A stretch of DNA of 64,000 nucleotides from Janibacter limosus (GCF_004295485.1 NZ_CP036164.1:3481255-3545254); one strand, 5' to 3'; counted from the first letter of the stretch, positions 16,587-25,033 are shown. Numbers and translations are program-made. Notes: generated from the letters alone by a model not told the origin.

Positions 16587-17566
16587 GCGCCACGACCGCT
16601 GAGCGCGTCGCCTCCAAGGGACGTCTCCTCGACGCGAAGCTCGCCCTCGGCATCCTGGCCGTGGGCGGGCTCCTCGTCGTCTCTCTCTTCACCGGCGTCT
16701 ACGACATCTTCGGCGGGGATCGGGGGGGCGAGATGTTCGCCATCACCCGCATCCCGCGGACCGTCGCCCTCGTCCTCGCCGGCGCCGCGATGGCGATGTC
16801 GGGCCTGGTGATGCAGCTGCTGACGCAGAACCGCTTCGTCGAGCCGACGACGACCGGCACGACGGAGTGGGCCGGTCTCGGCCTGCTCGCCGTGATGATC
16901 CTCTTCCCGGGCGCCAGCCTCATGGAGCGGATGATCGGCGCGATCGTCGCGGCCTTCATCGGCACCATGGTCTTCTTCCTCTTCCTGCGAAGGGTGACCC
17001 TCCGGTCCTCGCTCATCGTCCCGATCGTGGGGATCATGCTGGGCGCCGTCGTGGGCTCGGTCTCCACCTTCATCGCGCTGCAGACCGACATGCTGCAGAA
17101 CCTGGGGATCTGGTTCGCCGGCAGCTTCACCTCGGTCCTGAGGGGCCAGTACGAGGTGCTGTGGATCGTCGCCCTCGTGGCCATCGCCATCTTCGTGGTC
17201 GCGGACCGCTTCACCGTCGCCGGCCTCGGCGAGGAGATCTCGACCAATGTCGGGCTCAACTACAACCAGGTCATCCTCATCGGCACCTGCCTGATCGCCG
17301 TGGCGACGGGGGTCGTGACGGTCGTCGTCGGCAACCTGCCCTTCCTCGGGCTGATCGTGCCCAACATCGTCTCGATGTTCCGCGGCGACGACCTGCGCAG
17401 CAACCTGCCGTGGGTCTGCCTGCTCGGCATCGCGATCGTCACGGTCTGCGACCTCATCGGACGCACGGTCATCGCGCCCTTCGAGGTGCCGGTCTCGCTC
17501 ATCCTCGGGGTCGTCGGTGCGGTCGTCTTCGTCACCCTCCTGCTCAGGCAGCGTCGTCGTGGCTGA
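16583..17566 (+). CDS. Iron-siderophore ABC transporter permease (first)
   Basis: A FecCD-type permease with about nine helices and the family loop AGAAMAMSGLVMQLLTQNRFVEPTTTGTTEWAGLG. The frame is open from 16583, where a CTG overlaps the previous stop (CTGA) and has a strong GGAGGGG site 8 nt upstream. The first ATG/GTG, GTG 16661, has no such site and would remove the basic N-terminal segment and half of helix 1. I therefore favour a CTG start (327 residues), but 16661 (301 residues) remains possible. It pairs with the second permease to form the membrane channel of the importer. Confidence 0.88.
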   Translation: MSATTAERVASKGRLLDAKLALGILAVGGLLVVSLFTGVYDIFGGDRGGEMFAITRIPRTVALVLAGAAMAMSGLVMQLLTQNRFVEPTTTGTTEWAGLGLLAVMILFPGASLMERMIGAIVAAFIGTMVFFLFLRRVTLRSSLIVPIVGIMLGAVVGSVSTFIALQTDMLQNLGIWFAGSFTSVLRGQYEVLWIVALVAIAIFVVADRFTVAGLGEEISTNVGLNYNQVILIGTCLIAVATGVVTVVVGNLPFLGLIVPNIVSMFRGDDLRSNLPWVCLLGIAIVTVCDLIGRTVIAPFEVPVSLILGVVGAVVFVTLLLRQRRRG

Positions 17567-18644
17567 GGCGTCCACGCGGCAGCGCGTGACCCCACCGATC
17601 ACGGACTCCGTGGTCGGTGGGGACTCCGCGGTGACCACGGGCGAACGCGCGTCAGGCCCCCTTCCCACCGCTCGCTCCCGCCGGCGTTACCGGATCGTCC
17701 TGACCGTGCTCATCGTCCTGGCGGTCGGCTTCGGCTTCGGGCACCTCGCCTGGGACAACCCGATGCCGCTCGGCTCCGAGGGATTCTGGCTCGTCGCCGA
17801 GCTGCGGGCGAGCTCTCTCGTGGCGATGGCGGTCGTCGCGGTCTGCCAGGCGATCGCCACCGTGAGCTTCCAGACGGTGACCAACAACCGGATCATCACG
17901 CCCTCGATCATGGGCTTCGAGTCGCTCTACGTCGCGGTGCAGACGGCCGCCGTGTACTTCCTCGGCGTCGCCGGCCTGGGGATGCTCACCGGGCTGCCCC
18001 AGTTCGTCCTGCAGATCGCGATCATGGTCGGGCTCTCCCTCGCGCTCTACGGGTGGCTGCTGTCCGGGCGCTACGGCAATGTCGAGATCATGCTGCTGAT
18101 CGGCATCGTCATCGGCGGCGGGCTCGCCTCGGTCTCCTCCTTCATGCGGCGGATGCTCACGCCCAGCGAGTTCGACGTGCTCACCGCGCGGATGTTCGGG
18201 TCGATGGCCAACGCTGACCCGATGTACTTCCCCGTCGCGATCCCCCTGTGCATCGTCGCCGCTGCCCTGCTGTGGTGGCGCTCGAGCCGGTTGAACGTCG
18301 TGGCGCTCGGCCGCGACACCGCCACCAACCTCGGGCTCAACCACCGCCACGAGCTGATGGTGACCCTCTTCCTCGTCTCGATCCTCATGGCCGTCTCGAC
18401 GGCGCTCGTCGGGCCGATGACCTTCCTCGGGTTCCTCGTCGCCACCCTCGCCTACCAGTTCGCCGACAGCTATGACCACCGGCGGATCTTCCCCGTGGCC
18501 GTGCTCGTGGGCTTCGTCGTCCTGTCGGGGGCGTACTTCGTGATGAAGCACGTCTTCTACGCGCAGGGCGTCGTCTCGATCATCATCGAGCTCGTCGGCG
18601 GCTCCGTCTTCCTCATCGTCATCCTCCGCAAGGGGCGCCTGTGA
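17559..18644 (+). CDS. Iron-siderophore ABC transporter permease (second)
   Basis: A 361-residue FecCD-type permease. A hydrophilic N-terminus of about 40 residues precedes the helices. Family features include CQAIATVSFQTVTNNRIITPSIMGFESLYVAVQTA and the later GLNHRHELMVTL coupling-helix region that contacts the ATPase. The GTG at 17559 overlaps the end of the first permease by 8 nt, and its own stop overlaps the ATPase start. It belongs to the iron-box-controlled operon. Two non-identical permeases imply a heterodimer. Confidence 0.9.
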   Translation: MAEASTRQRVTPPITDSVVGGDSAVTTGERASGPLPTARSRRRYRIVLTVLIVLAVGFGFGHLAWDNPMPLGSEGFWLVAELRASSLVAMAVVAVCQAIATVSFQTVTNNRIITPSIMGFESLYVAVQTAAVYFLGVAGLGMLTGLPQFVLQIAIMVGLSLALYGWLLSGRYGNVEIMLLIGIVIGGGLASVSSFMRRMLTPSEFDVLTARMFGSMANADPMYFPVAIPLCIVAAALLWWRSSRLNVVALGRDTATNLGLNHRHELMVTLFLVSILMAVSTALVGPMTFLGFLVATLAYQFADSYDHRRIFPVAVLVGFVVLSGAYFVMKHVFYAQGVVSIIIELVGGSVFLIVILRKGRL

Positions 18645-19396
18645 TCACCCTGACCGATGTCCGCAAGACCTATGGCAGCGAGGTGACGATCGGTCCGGTC
18701 GACCTCGAGATCCCGGCCGGTGGTGTCACTGCGCTCGTCGGACCCAACGGCGCCGGCAAGTCGACGCTGCTGACGATGATCGGTCGCCTGCTCGACCTCG
18801 ACGAGGGGAGCATCGAGGTCGCCGGCTACGACGTGGCGAGCACCAAGTCCAAGGACCTGGCCAAGATCGTCTCGATCCTGCGGCAGGAAAACCACTTCAT
18901 CACCCGGTTGACCGTGCGCCAGCTCGTGGGCTTCGGGCGCTTCCCCCACTCGCAGGGGCGGCTGACCGTCGAGGACGAGGAGGTCATCTCCCGCTCGATC
19001 GACTTCCTCGACCTCGGTGGGCTCGAGGGCCGCTACCTCGACCAGCTCTCCGGCGGCCAGCGGCAGCGCGCCTATGTGGCGATGGTCCTGTCCCAGGACA
19101 CCGACTACGTCCTGCTCGACGAGCCGCTCAACAACCTGGACATGCAGCACTCGGTGCACATGATGCGGATGTTGCGCCGGGCCGCCGACGAGCTGGGGCG
19201 CACGATCATCGTGGTCCTGCACGACATCAACTTCGCCGGTCACTACTCCGACCGGATCTGCGCGGTCAAGCACGGCAAGGTCGTGGAGTTCGGCACGCCG
19301 GCCGAGATCATGACCGCCGAGGTGCTCACGCGGGTCTTCGACACCCCCGTGCAGGTGATCGCCGGGCCCAACGGGCCGCTCGCCGTCTACTACTGA
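18641..19396 (+). CDS. Iron-siderophore ABC transporter ATPase
   Basis: A 251-residue ABC ATPase. Walker A is GPNGAGKST (residues 34-42), the signature LSGGQRQR, Walker B DYVLLDEP and the switch His is in VLHDIN. The FepC-type context (TRLTVRQLVGFGRFPHSQGR, NNLDMQHSV) marks it as the energising subunit of the siderophore importer. It starts with GTG overlapping the permease stop by 4 nt. It is the last gene of the operon, and a long inverted repeat begins 3 nt after its stop. Confidence 0.95.
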   Translation: MITLTDVRKTYGSEVTIGPVDLEIPAGGVTALVGPNGAGKSTLLTMIGRLLDLDEGSIEVAGYDVASTKSKDLAKIVSILRQENHFITRLTVRQLVGFGRFPHSQGRLTVEDEEVISRSIDFLDLGGLEGRYLDQLSGGQRQRAYVAMVLSQDTDYVLLDEPLNNLDMQHSVHMMRMLRRAADELGRTIIVVLHDINFAGHYSDRICAVKHGKVVEFGTPAEIMTAEVLTRVFDTPVQVIAGPNGPLAVYY

Positions 19397-19398
19397 CT

Positions 19399-19512
19399 CG
19401 TTACTTGCGGGTACGACGTGCACCTTCGGCCGCGGGAGGGGCGCGGGGCCCGAGTTGCCGGGCGTGAGGATCGAGCGGTCACGGCAGGTGCACGTCGTAC
19501 CCGCAGGTAACG
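19399..19512. repeat. 26-bp inverted repeat with 62-nt spacer
   Basis: Arms at 19399-19424 and 19487-19512 match at 25 of 26 positions (left arm begins CGTTACTTGCGGGTACGACG). The element fills the gap between the convergent importer ATPase and desaturase stops. It may act as a bidirectional terminator, but the loop is far longer than in intrinsic terminators. Confidence 0.75.
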
Positions 19513-19520
19513 TCGGGCGC

Positions 19521-20684
19521 TCAGCCCGCGACGGGCGCGGAGACCGGCTCGTGCGTTGGCGGGGCGAGCTCGTCACGCCGCTCGTAGGCCCAGCCGGGCC
19601 CGCGCAGCAGGAAGCCGAACCGGTCCGACCACGTGGGCGACGAGGCGATGTCCGAGGCGATGGCGCGCCACTCGTGGGTGGCGATCGTGCCGAGGTTGTA
19701 GGTCTCGATGTTGCGGGTCAGGCCGTAGCGCACCCGCTCGACCTCGGGCTCGAAGGTGCCGAAGAGCTTGTCCCACAGGATGAGGATCGAACCGTGGTTG
19801 ATGTCGAGGTATTGGCGCTGGCTGCCGTGGTGGGCGCGGTGGTGGCTCGGGGTGTTGAGCAACTTCTCGAGCCAGCCGATCGACTTGACCGCCTCGGTGT
19901 GGATCCAGAACTGGTAGATCAGGTTGATCGCGCGGGCATCCTCGATGTACCGCGGAGGGATGCCGAGGAGTGCGAGCAGACCGTAGGGGACGGCCATCGT
20001 GACGCCGTCCGCGACCGGCTGACGCAGTGCCGTGGACAGGTTGTAGCGCTCGCTGCTGTGGTGGACCACGTGGACCGCCCAGAGCCAGCGGGACTCGTGG
20101 GACAGGCGGTGGTTCCAGTAGTAGATGAAGTCCCAGCCCGCGATGGCGATCAGGTAGGCGGCAGTACCGGACCGCATCGACAGGGGGCTGCGCTCGGCCA
20201 GCTTGGTCGCGGAGGTCTGCACCGCCCAGATCGAGGCGGCGGCGACAGCCGAGGAGCCGACGGCCGCGACGGCGGACCCCGAGGTCATCAGGCCGAGGGC
20301 GTCAACACGCGAGCGGACGGTGGTGGCGGGTGTCTGGTCCGAGGGGAGAGTGCCCGCCTCGGGCAGCCTGCCTCCGTGGTCCGCGCGCCGGCGCAGGACA
20401 TCGCCGACGGTAGTCGCGACCCCGGCAGCCACCCCGAGGCCGACCAGGACATTGCCAGCCCGGGTGCGGCCGGGGTAGAGCCGGTGGATGATCGGACCGG
20501 TGACGAAGGGAGCGATCAGGCTCCCGACGCCCATGGCCAGGCTGGCGATCGTGTCATTGAGCTCGTAGTCGCCCGCGCGGTCCTCGCCCGGGGCTGCCGG
20601 GTACTTGCGCTGCCACCAGAACTCGGCTCCCATGGCGCCGACGAAGGCCGGGATGGCCAGCACGGTGAGATCGGGTCGCTGCAT
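19521..20684 (-). CDS. Sterol desaturase/fatty-acid hydroxylase family protein
   Basis: A 387-residue membrane di-iron enzyme. The C-terminal half holds the His clusters of the family: WNHRLSHE, HVVHHSSE and HHRAHHGSQ plus a later NIETYNLGTIATHEW, giving the HxxxH, HxxHH and HxxHH-type ligands. The N-terminal half has several hydrophobic helices. Members insert oxygen or a double bond into lipids; the substrate is unknown. AAAGGAG lies before the ATG at 20684. A perfect 20-bp palindrome between this gene and the divergent TetR gene suggests repression by that regulator. Confidence 0.85.
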   Translation of the reverse strand: MQRPDLTVLAIPAFVGAMGAEFWWQRKYPAAPGEDRAGDYELNDTIASLAMGVGSLIAPFVTGPIIHRLYPGRTRAGNVLVGLGVAAGVATTVGDVLRRRADHGGRLPEAGTLPSDQTPATTVRSRVDALGLMTSGSAVAAVGSSAVAAASIWAVQTSATKLAERSPLSMRSGTAAYLIAIAGWDFIYYWNHRLSHESRWLWAVHVVHHSSERYNLSTALRQPVADGVTMAVPYGLLALLGIPPRYIEDARAINLIYQFWIHTEAVKSIGWLEKLLNTPSHHRAHHGSQRQYLDINHGSILILWDKLFGTFEPEVERVRYGLTRNIETYNLGTIATHEWRAIASDIASSPTWSDRFGFLLRGPGWAYERRDELAPPTHEPVSAPVAG

Positions 20685-20717
20685 GTCGGGGCTCCTTTGC
20701 CGCATCGAGAGGGGGAC

Positions 20718-20737
20718 AACTGACTCTAGAGTCAGTT
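20718..20737. promoter_or_regulatory. Perfect 20-bp palindrome, probable TetR operator
   Basis: AACTGACTCTAGAGTCAGTT is fully self-complementary and lies midway between the divergent desaturase and TetR genes. TGACTC-GAGTCA dyads are typical TetR-family operators, so autoregulation and control of the desaturase are likely. Confidence 0.75.
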
Positions 20738-20779
20738 CAGGCCGGTGACAAGATGTGCCGCATCACAGGAGGAGGAGAT

Positions 20780-21379
20780 GTGACCGGGATCGGGACGAAG
20801 GGCGTGGCTCGCGCCGAGCGCAGGCGGCAGCTCGTCGACGAGGCCGTCGAGGAGCTGGGCCGGAGGGGCTATGCCGGGGCGTCGATGGCCGATGTCGCCG
20901 AGCGCGCCGGTGTCTCCAAGGCGATGGTGCACAACGTCTTCGGCTCCAAGCAGTCGCTCGCACTGGCCTGTCTCGAGGAGGTCGGGCCCGGCCTGGTCGC
21001 GTCGATCGCGATGGCGCAGACGGCGAGCGACCCCGGGCAGCGGGCGCAGGAGACCTTCACCGCGATCTTCAGCGCGATGGCTGACCACCGCCATGCGTGG
21101 GCGCTCATCAACGACGAGACCCTGCCCGAGGGGTCCGCCGCTGCGGCCCGCGCGATGGAGCTGCGGGTGCAGCTGCGCACGATGGGGACCGTCGGCACCC
21201 GTGACGTGCTCTCCAGCGCCGGCCTGACGGACCCGCTCGACCACGACCTCCTCGACCGGCTGTGGGAGTCGATCGTCGCTGCCGCCGTCACGTGGTGGCA
21301 GGACCACGAGGACCACTCAGCCGAGGACATGGCGGCTCGGCTCGCCCGACTGCTGGGCGTGGTCACGCTGTCGCAGTGA
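20780..21379 (+). CDS. TetR-family transcriptional regulator
   Basis: A 199-residue repressor-type protein. The N-terminal HTH reads ASMADVAERAGVSKAMVHNVFGSKQSLALACLE, with the recognition helix at about residues 40-50. A helical C-terminal ligand domain follows with no recognisable ligand signature. The GTG at 20780 is preceded by GGAGGAGGAG; an ATG at 20753 is in frame but has no ribosome site, and the ATG overlapping the GGAG run reads into an immediate stop. It most likely binds the palindrome at 20718-20737 and controls the divergent desaturase. Its 3' end overlaps the convergent MFS gene by 17 nt. Confidence 0.88.
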   Translation: MTGIGTKGVARAERRRQLVDEAVEELGRRGYAGASMADVAERAGVSKAMVHNVFGSKQSLALACLEEVGPGLVASIAMAQTASDPGQRAQETFTAIFSAMADHRHAWALINDETLPEGSAAAARAMELRVQLRTMGTVGTRDVLSSAGLTDPLDHDLLDRLWESIVAAAVTWWQDHEDHSAEDMAARLARLLGVVTLSQ

Positions 21380-22679
21380 CTCCCGACGGGCCGGTCATCG
21401 ACTCCCGGTCGGCAGGCAGTGCCCGGCTGGCCCGATAGGAGCCGAAGACGGCGACCACCAACCCGATGGGCACGATGACGAGCAGGGCGCGGTGAAGACC
21501 GACGGCTTCGGCGCTCAGGCCACCGACCGGTGTCGCGAAGGTGTCGGAGAGGATGCCGACGAGGATCGGTCCGAGGGTCGCCCCGACGAGGTTGAAGGAC
21601 GCGAAGTAGACCGCGATGGCGGTTGCTCGCATGTCCGGTGGTGTGACATCGGCAATCGCGGGCGAGGCTGCGGCGGAGAGGAACTGGGTGCCCGTCCAAC
21701 CGGTGGCGAAGAGGGCGATGAAGAGCACCGCGTTGCCGGACCCGAGGAGCAGGGCCGCGAGGGTGAGGGGGATGGCGAGGGCGAATCCGATGGCCGGGAC
21801 GACGAGGCGACCGGAGGGGTGGCGATCGGCTGCGCGGTCGGCCAGGCGTCCGCCCACCAGCAGGCCGACGATCCCGGCGAGGCCGAGGATCGCTCCGGCG
21901 CCAATGGACGCGGCCCCGATCGGTAGGCCGAAATAGCGCTGCAGGAGCGGGACGATGAAGGTGGCGACGCCGTAGGTCGGGATCTGCAACCCGATGCCGG
22001 CCACCATGAGCCAGGTGATCGTGCGGATCCGCAGCACCGCCCGGTACGGATGCCTCTCCTGCGCGGCCGCGCGCATCTCGGCCGTGTCGGTGGCGCCACG
22101 CTCCGGCTCCTTGATGACGAGCATCGCGATCGCGAGCAGGAGACCGGGCACAGCCGCGATGATGAAGGGGGCGCGCCAGGTCCCCGTGGCCTCGACGACG
22201 ACTCCGACGGTGAGGAAGGCCAGCAGGAGCCCGATGGGGATGCCGAGGGAGGCGATGCTGATGGCGCGGCTGCGGCGCTTCGGCTCGTAGGCGTCGCAGA
22301 TCAGGGCATTGGACGCCGGCCCGTAGCTGGCCTCGCCGATCCCCACGCCGAGCCGGAAGAGGAAGAGGAAGAGGAAGCCCTGAACCAGTCCGCTCGCCCC
22401 GGTGAAGAGGCTCCATACGACGAGGCCTCCGGCCATGACATAGCGGCGTGGCACCCGGTCGGCCAGCCGCCCGAGGAGCACCCCGGCGATGGCGTACACG
22501 ATGGTGAAGGACCCCCCGAGCACACCGATCATCGTGTCGCTCAGGCCGAACTCGTCCTTGAGCGGCTCGACGATGACCGCCGGGATCGTCCGGTCGTAGA
22601 AGTTGACGACGTTGGCCAGGGTGAGCGTCGCCAGCAGGTACCAGCGCTGGCGGGACGTCACGGCGTCGGCGAGGGCCAT
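21363..22679 (-). CDS. MFS transporter (Spinster-like)
   Basis: A 438-residue, 12-helix major facilitator. The N-terminus has LANVVNFYDRTIPAVIVEPLKDEFGLSD and the loop 2-3 motif GRLADRVPRRYV. The segment FLFLFRLGVGIGEASYGPASNALICD is characteristic of the Spinster-like subgroup. The second half repeats the loop motif as GGRLADRAADRHP. The substrate is not predictable. A GTG 6 nt upstream (22685) is an alternative start. It converges on the TetR gene and overlaps its end, so it is unlikely to be regulated through the same operator. Confidence 0.85.
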   Translation of the reverse strand: MALADAVTSRQRWYLLATLTLANVVNFYDRTIPAVIVEPLKDEFGLSDTMIGVLGGSFTIVYAIAGVLLGRLADRVPRRYVMAGGLVVWSLFTGASGLVQGFLFLFLFRLGVGIGEASYGPASNALICDAYEPKRRSRAISIASLGIPIGLLLAFLTVGVVVEATGTWRAPFIIAAVPGLLLAIAMLVIKEPERGATDTAEMRAAAQERHPYRAVLRIRTITWLMVAGIGLQIPTYGVATFIVPLLQRYFGLPIGAASIGAGAILGLAGIVGLLVGGRLADRAADRHPSGRLVVPAIGFALAIPLTLAALLLGSGNAVLFIALFATGWTGTQFLSAAASPAIADVTPPDMRATAIAVYFASFNLVGATLGPILVGILSDTFATPVGGLSAEAVGLHRALLVIVPIGLVVAVFGSYRASRALPADRESMTGPSGVTATA

Positions 22680-22724
22680 GGGCACAGTGTGGACCGCAGA
22701 CGGCGTGAGGGGGAGCCGCAGCGC

Positions 22725-23600
22725 TCAGCTCGCCGCCATCGCCCAGCGCACGAGGCGGGTCGAGGTGTGCCCCGCGGCGCGGGCGAGAGTGCGCCGGCCG
22801 CCCCGGGTCGCTGGCAGGTCAAGCATCTCGCCGGCCCAGGGCGGCAGAACCGAGAGGGCTCCGGCGGCGATGAGGCCGTACCCGGGGCGGGCGAGCGCCG
22901 GCAGCGGGGGCTCGCGCAGCAGGAAGGTCGCTGCGTCGCGGGCTGTCTCGGTGGCGGCGAGCTCGGGCCGGTAGTCGGCGAGCTGGGCCTCGAGGTCCGC
23001 GACCGACGTCGGCAGGTCCCGACCGCCGAGGCGGTGCGCCGGGACCGCGGCCTGGGCGACATAGGTGTCTGCCTCGTCGACGGTCAACGGCCTGGCCCCG
23101 AAGTGCTGGTGGGCGCGCAGGAAGCACCAGACCTCGGCGACGTGGACCCAGCGAAGGAGATGCGGGTCGTCCGCCGCGTAGGGCATGCCCAGGTCGTCGA
23201 TGCCCCGGACCCGCGAGTGCACCGCCCGCACGACGTCGATCGCCTGCTCGGCGTGCTCGATCGTGCCGTAGGTGGTCGTGGCGATGTAGTGGCTCGTGCG
23301 CTGCAGCCGGCCCCACGGGTCGCCTCGGAACCCGCTGTGACCGGCGACGCCCGCCATGGCCGAGGGGTGCAGGGACTGCAGCAGCAGGGCTGCCACCCCA
23401 CCGCTGAACATCGAGGCGTCGGCGTGGACCCGCCAGATCGGGTCGTCGCTGGTGAACCACCTAGCGCCCGGCGAGTCCCAGATGTGCGCTGCGGCGTCGC
23501 GGGCGTCGGGTCCCGCCACCCGGCTGCGCAGCGCCTCGGCCAGACGTCGCCGGGCGGCGTCGATGGTCCGTGAGGTGAGGACGCGAGGGGCTCTGGCCAC
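22725..23600 (-). CDS. MpaB/DUF2236-type haem oxygenase-like protein
   Basis: A 291-residue protein of the oxygenase MpaB (DUF2236) family, related to latex-clearing protein. Signature segments are HADASMFSGGVAALLLQSLHPSAMAGV, SGFRGDPWGRLQRTSHYIATTTYG and LRWVHVAEVWCFLRAHQHFG, where conserved His and Arg residues may coordinate a b-type haem. No signal peptide is seen. TAGGCT (23607-23612) lies 6 nt before the GTG start, indicating a leaderless mRNA. Function in this organism is unknown; the divergent partner is a lipid-binding SRPBCC protein. Confidence 0.85.
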   Translation of the reverse strand: MARAPRVLTSRTIDAARRRLAEALRSRVAGPDARDAAAHIWDSPGARWFTSDDPIWRVHADASMFSGGVAALLLQSLHPSAMAGVAGHSGFRGDPWGRLQRTSHYIATTTYGTIEHAEQAIDVVRAVHSRVRGIDDLGMPYAADDPHLLRWVHVAEVWCFLRAHQHFGARPLTVDEADTYVAQAAVPAHRLGGRDLPTSVADLEAQLADYRPELAATETARDAATFLLREPPLPALARPGYGLIAAGALSVLPPWAGEMLDLPATRGGRRTLARAAGHTSTRLVRWAMAAS

Positions 23601-23645
23601 GCATCCAGCCTAGGACGCGCTGGCGTCCAGCCATAGTGTCGAGCC

Positions 23646-23675
23646 ATGACGCCGAGCGCAGGGCACCGACGATGA
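23646..23675 (+). CDS. Nine-residue upstream ORF (leader peptide)
   Basis: ATG 23646 lies 6 nt after a TAGTGT -10 (23634-23639) and encodes MTPSAGHRR, ending in a TGA that overlaps the next gene start (ATGA at 23672-23675). The arrangement looks like a leaderless uORF that delivers ribosomes to the SRPBCC gene by coupling. It could also be coincidence. Confidence 0.4.
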   Translation: MTPSAGHRR

Positions 23676-24070
23676 GGTGGCACCGGACCCCCCTTCGCCT
23701 CGAGGAGACCGGGCCCGCGAGCGTCGACGAGGTCTGGCGCAGGTACACGACCCCCGCACTGTGGGCCGGTTGGGCGCCGCAGATCCGGGGTGTCGAGCAC
23801 CCGATTGGCCGGATCGCTCCCGACGGGATGGGCGTCGTGCGGGGCCCGCTCGGGCTCCGGGTCCCCTTCGTCGTCGAGGCCGTCGACGACGATGCCATGT
23901 GCTGGGTGTGGACCCCCGCGGTGGGTCCGGTCCGGGTCCGGATGCGGCACGGCGTCGACCGGTCGGGGAGGGGCAGCCGGGCGTGGGTGGAGATCGACGC
24001 GCCCCGACCGCTCGCACTGTCCTATGCACCGATCGCACGACTCGCCCTGCGCCGACTCGTCGCGGCCTGA
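23672..24070 (+). CDS. SRPBCC-family (START-like) protein
   Basis: A 132-residue protein with the Bet v1/START-like fold: an N-terminal strand with LEETGPASVDEVWRRYTTPALWAGWAPQIRGVE, central strands GVVRGPLGLRVPFVVEAVDDDAMCWVW, and a short C-terminal helix. Members bind hydrophobic ligands or act as cyclases. The ATG at 23672 overlaps the stop of a short leaderless uORF. The in-frame GTG at 23636 overlaps the promoter hexamer itself and is rejected. It is divergent from the MpaB-type oxygenase gene with only 71 nt between the coding regions. Confidence 0.75.
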   Translation: MRWHRTPLRLEETGPASVDEVWRRYTTPALWAGWAPQIRGVEHPIGRIAPDGMGVVRGPLGLRVPFVVEAVDDDAMCWVWTPAVGPVRVRMRHGVDRSGRGSRAWVEIDAPRPLALSYAPIARLALRRLVAA

Positions 24071-24090
24071 GGCTCGCATAGGGTCGGCGG

Positions 24091-24666
24091 GTGATCGAGC
24101 GACTGACGTGCTTCACCGGATCCACCACCGGCAACGACCCCAAGTGGGTCGATCTGGCCCGTGCGGTCGGGTCCGACCTCGCCGACCGTGGGATCGGGGT
24201 GGTCTACGGCGCGGGCGGCGGCGGCCTCATGGGTGCTCTCGCCCAGGGCGCGCTCGACGCCGGGGGCGAGGTCATCGGCGTCATCCCCTCCTTCATGATC
24301 GAGCGGGAGTGGGGCCGGGATGACCTCACCGAGGTGCACGTGGTGCAGACCATGCACGAGCGCAAGGCGCTCATGGCCGACCTGACGAGCGCCTTCCTAG
24401 CGCTGCCGGGCGGGATGGGCACCCTCGAGGAGGTCTTCGAGGTGTGGACCTGGCGCCAGATCGGGTTGCTCGACAAGCCGGTCGGGTTCCTCGACGCCGA
24501 CGGCTTCTGGACGCCGCTGCTGGACTCCCTTCGCGGCATCTCGCAGGCCGGCTTCATGTCGCAGGCGAGCCTGGACGACATCGTCGTTGCCCCCGACCTG
24601 GACTCAGCGCTCGCCGGGCTGGAGTCCCGCGGAGTCGGCACGCGGATGCTCCGGCCGCTGACCTGA
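24091..24666 (+). CDS. LOG family protein (nucleotide 5'-monophosphate phosphoribohydrolase type)
   Basis: A 191-residue Rossmann-like protein of the LOG family. The signature is LPGGMGTLEEVFEVWTWRQIG, in which PGGxGTxxE holds the catalytic and phosphate-binding residues. The N-terminal CFTGSTTGNDPKWVDLARAVG and VVYGAGGGGLMG match the nucleotide site. Enzymes of this family release free cytokinin-type bases from nucleoside monophosphates; in most bacteria the physiological role is unclear. TAGGGT (24079-24084) is 6 nt before the GTG start, again a leaderless promoter. Confidence 0.9.
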   Translation: MIERLTCFTGSTTGNDPKWVDLARAVGSDLADRGIGVVYGAGGGGLMGALAQGALDAGGEVIGVIPSFMIEREWGRDDLTEVHVVQTMHERKALMADLTSAFLALPGGMGTLEEVFEVWTWRQIGLLDKPVGFLDADGFWTPLLDSLRGISQAGFMSQASLDDIVVAPDLDSALAGLESRGVGTRMLRPLT

Positions 24667-24675
24667 GGCCCCCCC

Positions 24676-24698
24676 CGCATCTCCTCGCGGTCGTGCGA
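24676..24698 (+). repeat. CCTTAAGGTCGTG-type repeat, diverged copy E
   Basis: CGCATCTCCTCGCGGTCGTG and following bases match copy D (12115-12141) except where TTAA is replaced by TCGC. It lies between the LOG stop and an opposing small gene. Confidence 0.4.
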
Positions 24699-24699
24699 G

Positions 24700-24909
24700 T
24701 CAGGTGGTGTCCGGCCGGGTGCCGATGAGTCGCAGTGCGGCGGCGTCGCACTCAGGGCAGGGATGGACAAGGGGTGCGTCCACCTCCGGCCACACGACGC
24801 GGAAGATCCCGTCCGTCGTGCACCCATAGGCCACGATCCGGGCTCCCTTCGCGGGCGGGGTCTGCGGTGCCTGACGGCGATACGGGACGAAGGTGGGTTG
24901 GGCGCTCAT
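24700..24909 (-). CDS. Small CPEC-containing protein, function unknown
   Basis: A 69-residue protein. The middle reads RIVAYGCTTDGIFRVVWPEVDAPLVHPCPECDAAALRLIG: one Cys followed about 25 residues later by CPEC, a half zinc-ribbon. The beta-rich character and the spacing of Cys residues suggest a small metal-binding or redox domain. The ATG at 24909 is the only sensible start. It lies between the LOG gene and fumC on the opposite strand. I do not recognise a characterised family. Confidence 0.6.
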   Translation of the reverse strand: MSAQPTFVPYRRQAPQTPPAKGARIVAYGCTTDGIFRVVWPEVDAPLVHPCPECDAAALRLIGTRPDTT

Positions 24910-25033
24910 GCGCAGATGATGCGTTGATCTCGTTTCCTGGTGCGGACGCGCGTGTTTCGGGCACGTTGCCGGCCCGGATCGAAGGGGGGAAGCCCTGCGA
25001 TGTCGTCCGGGACGGCCGAGTAGCGTTGAGCCC

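Noticed and set aside
20753..20779. Upstream ATG start for the TetR gene
   Set aside because: It lacks a ribosome site, while GTG 20780 has GGAGGAGGAG directly upstream.
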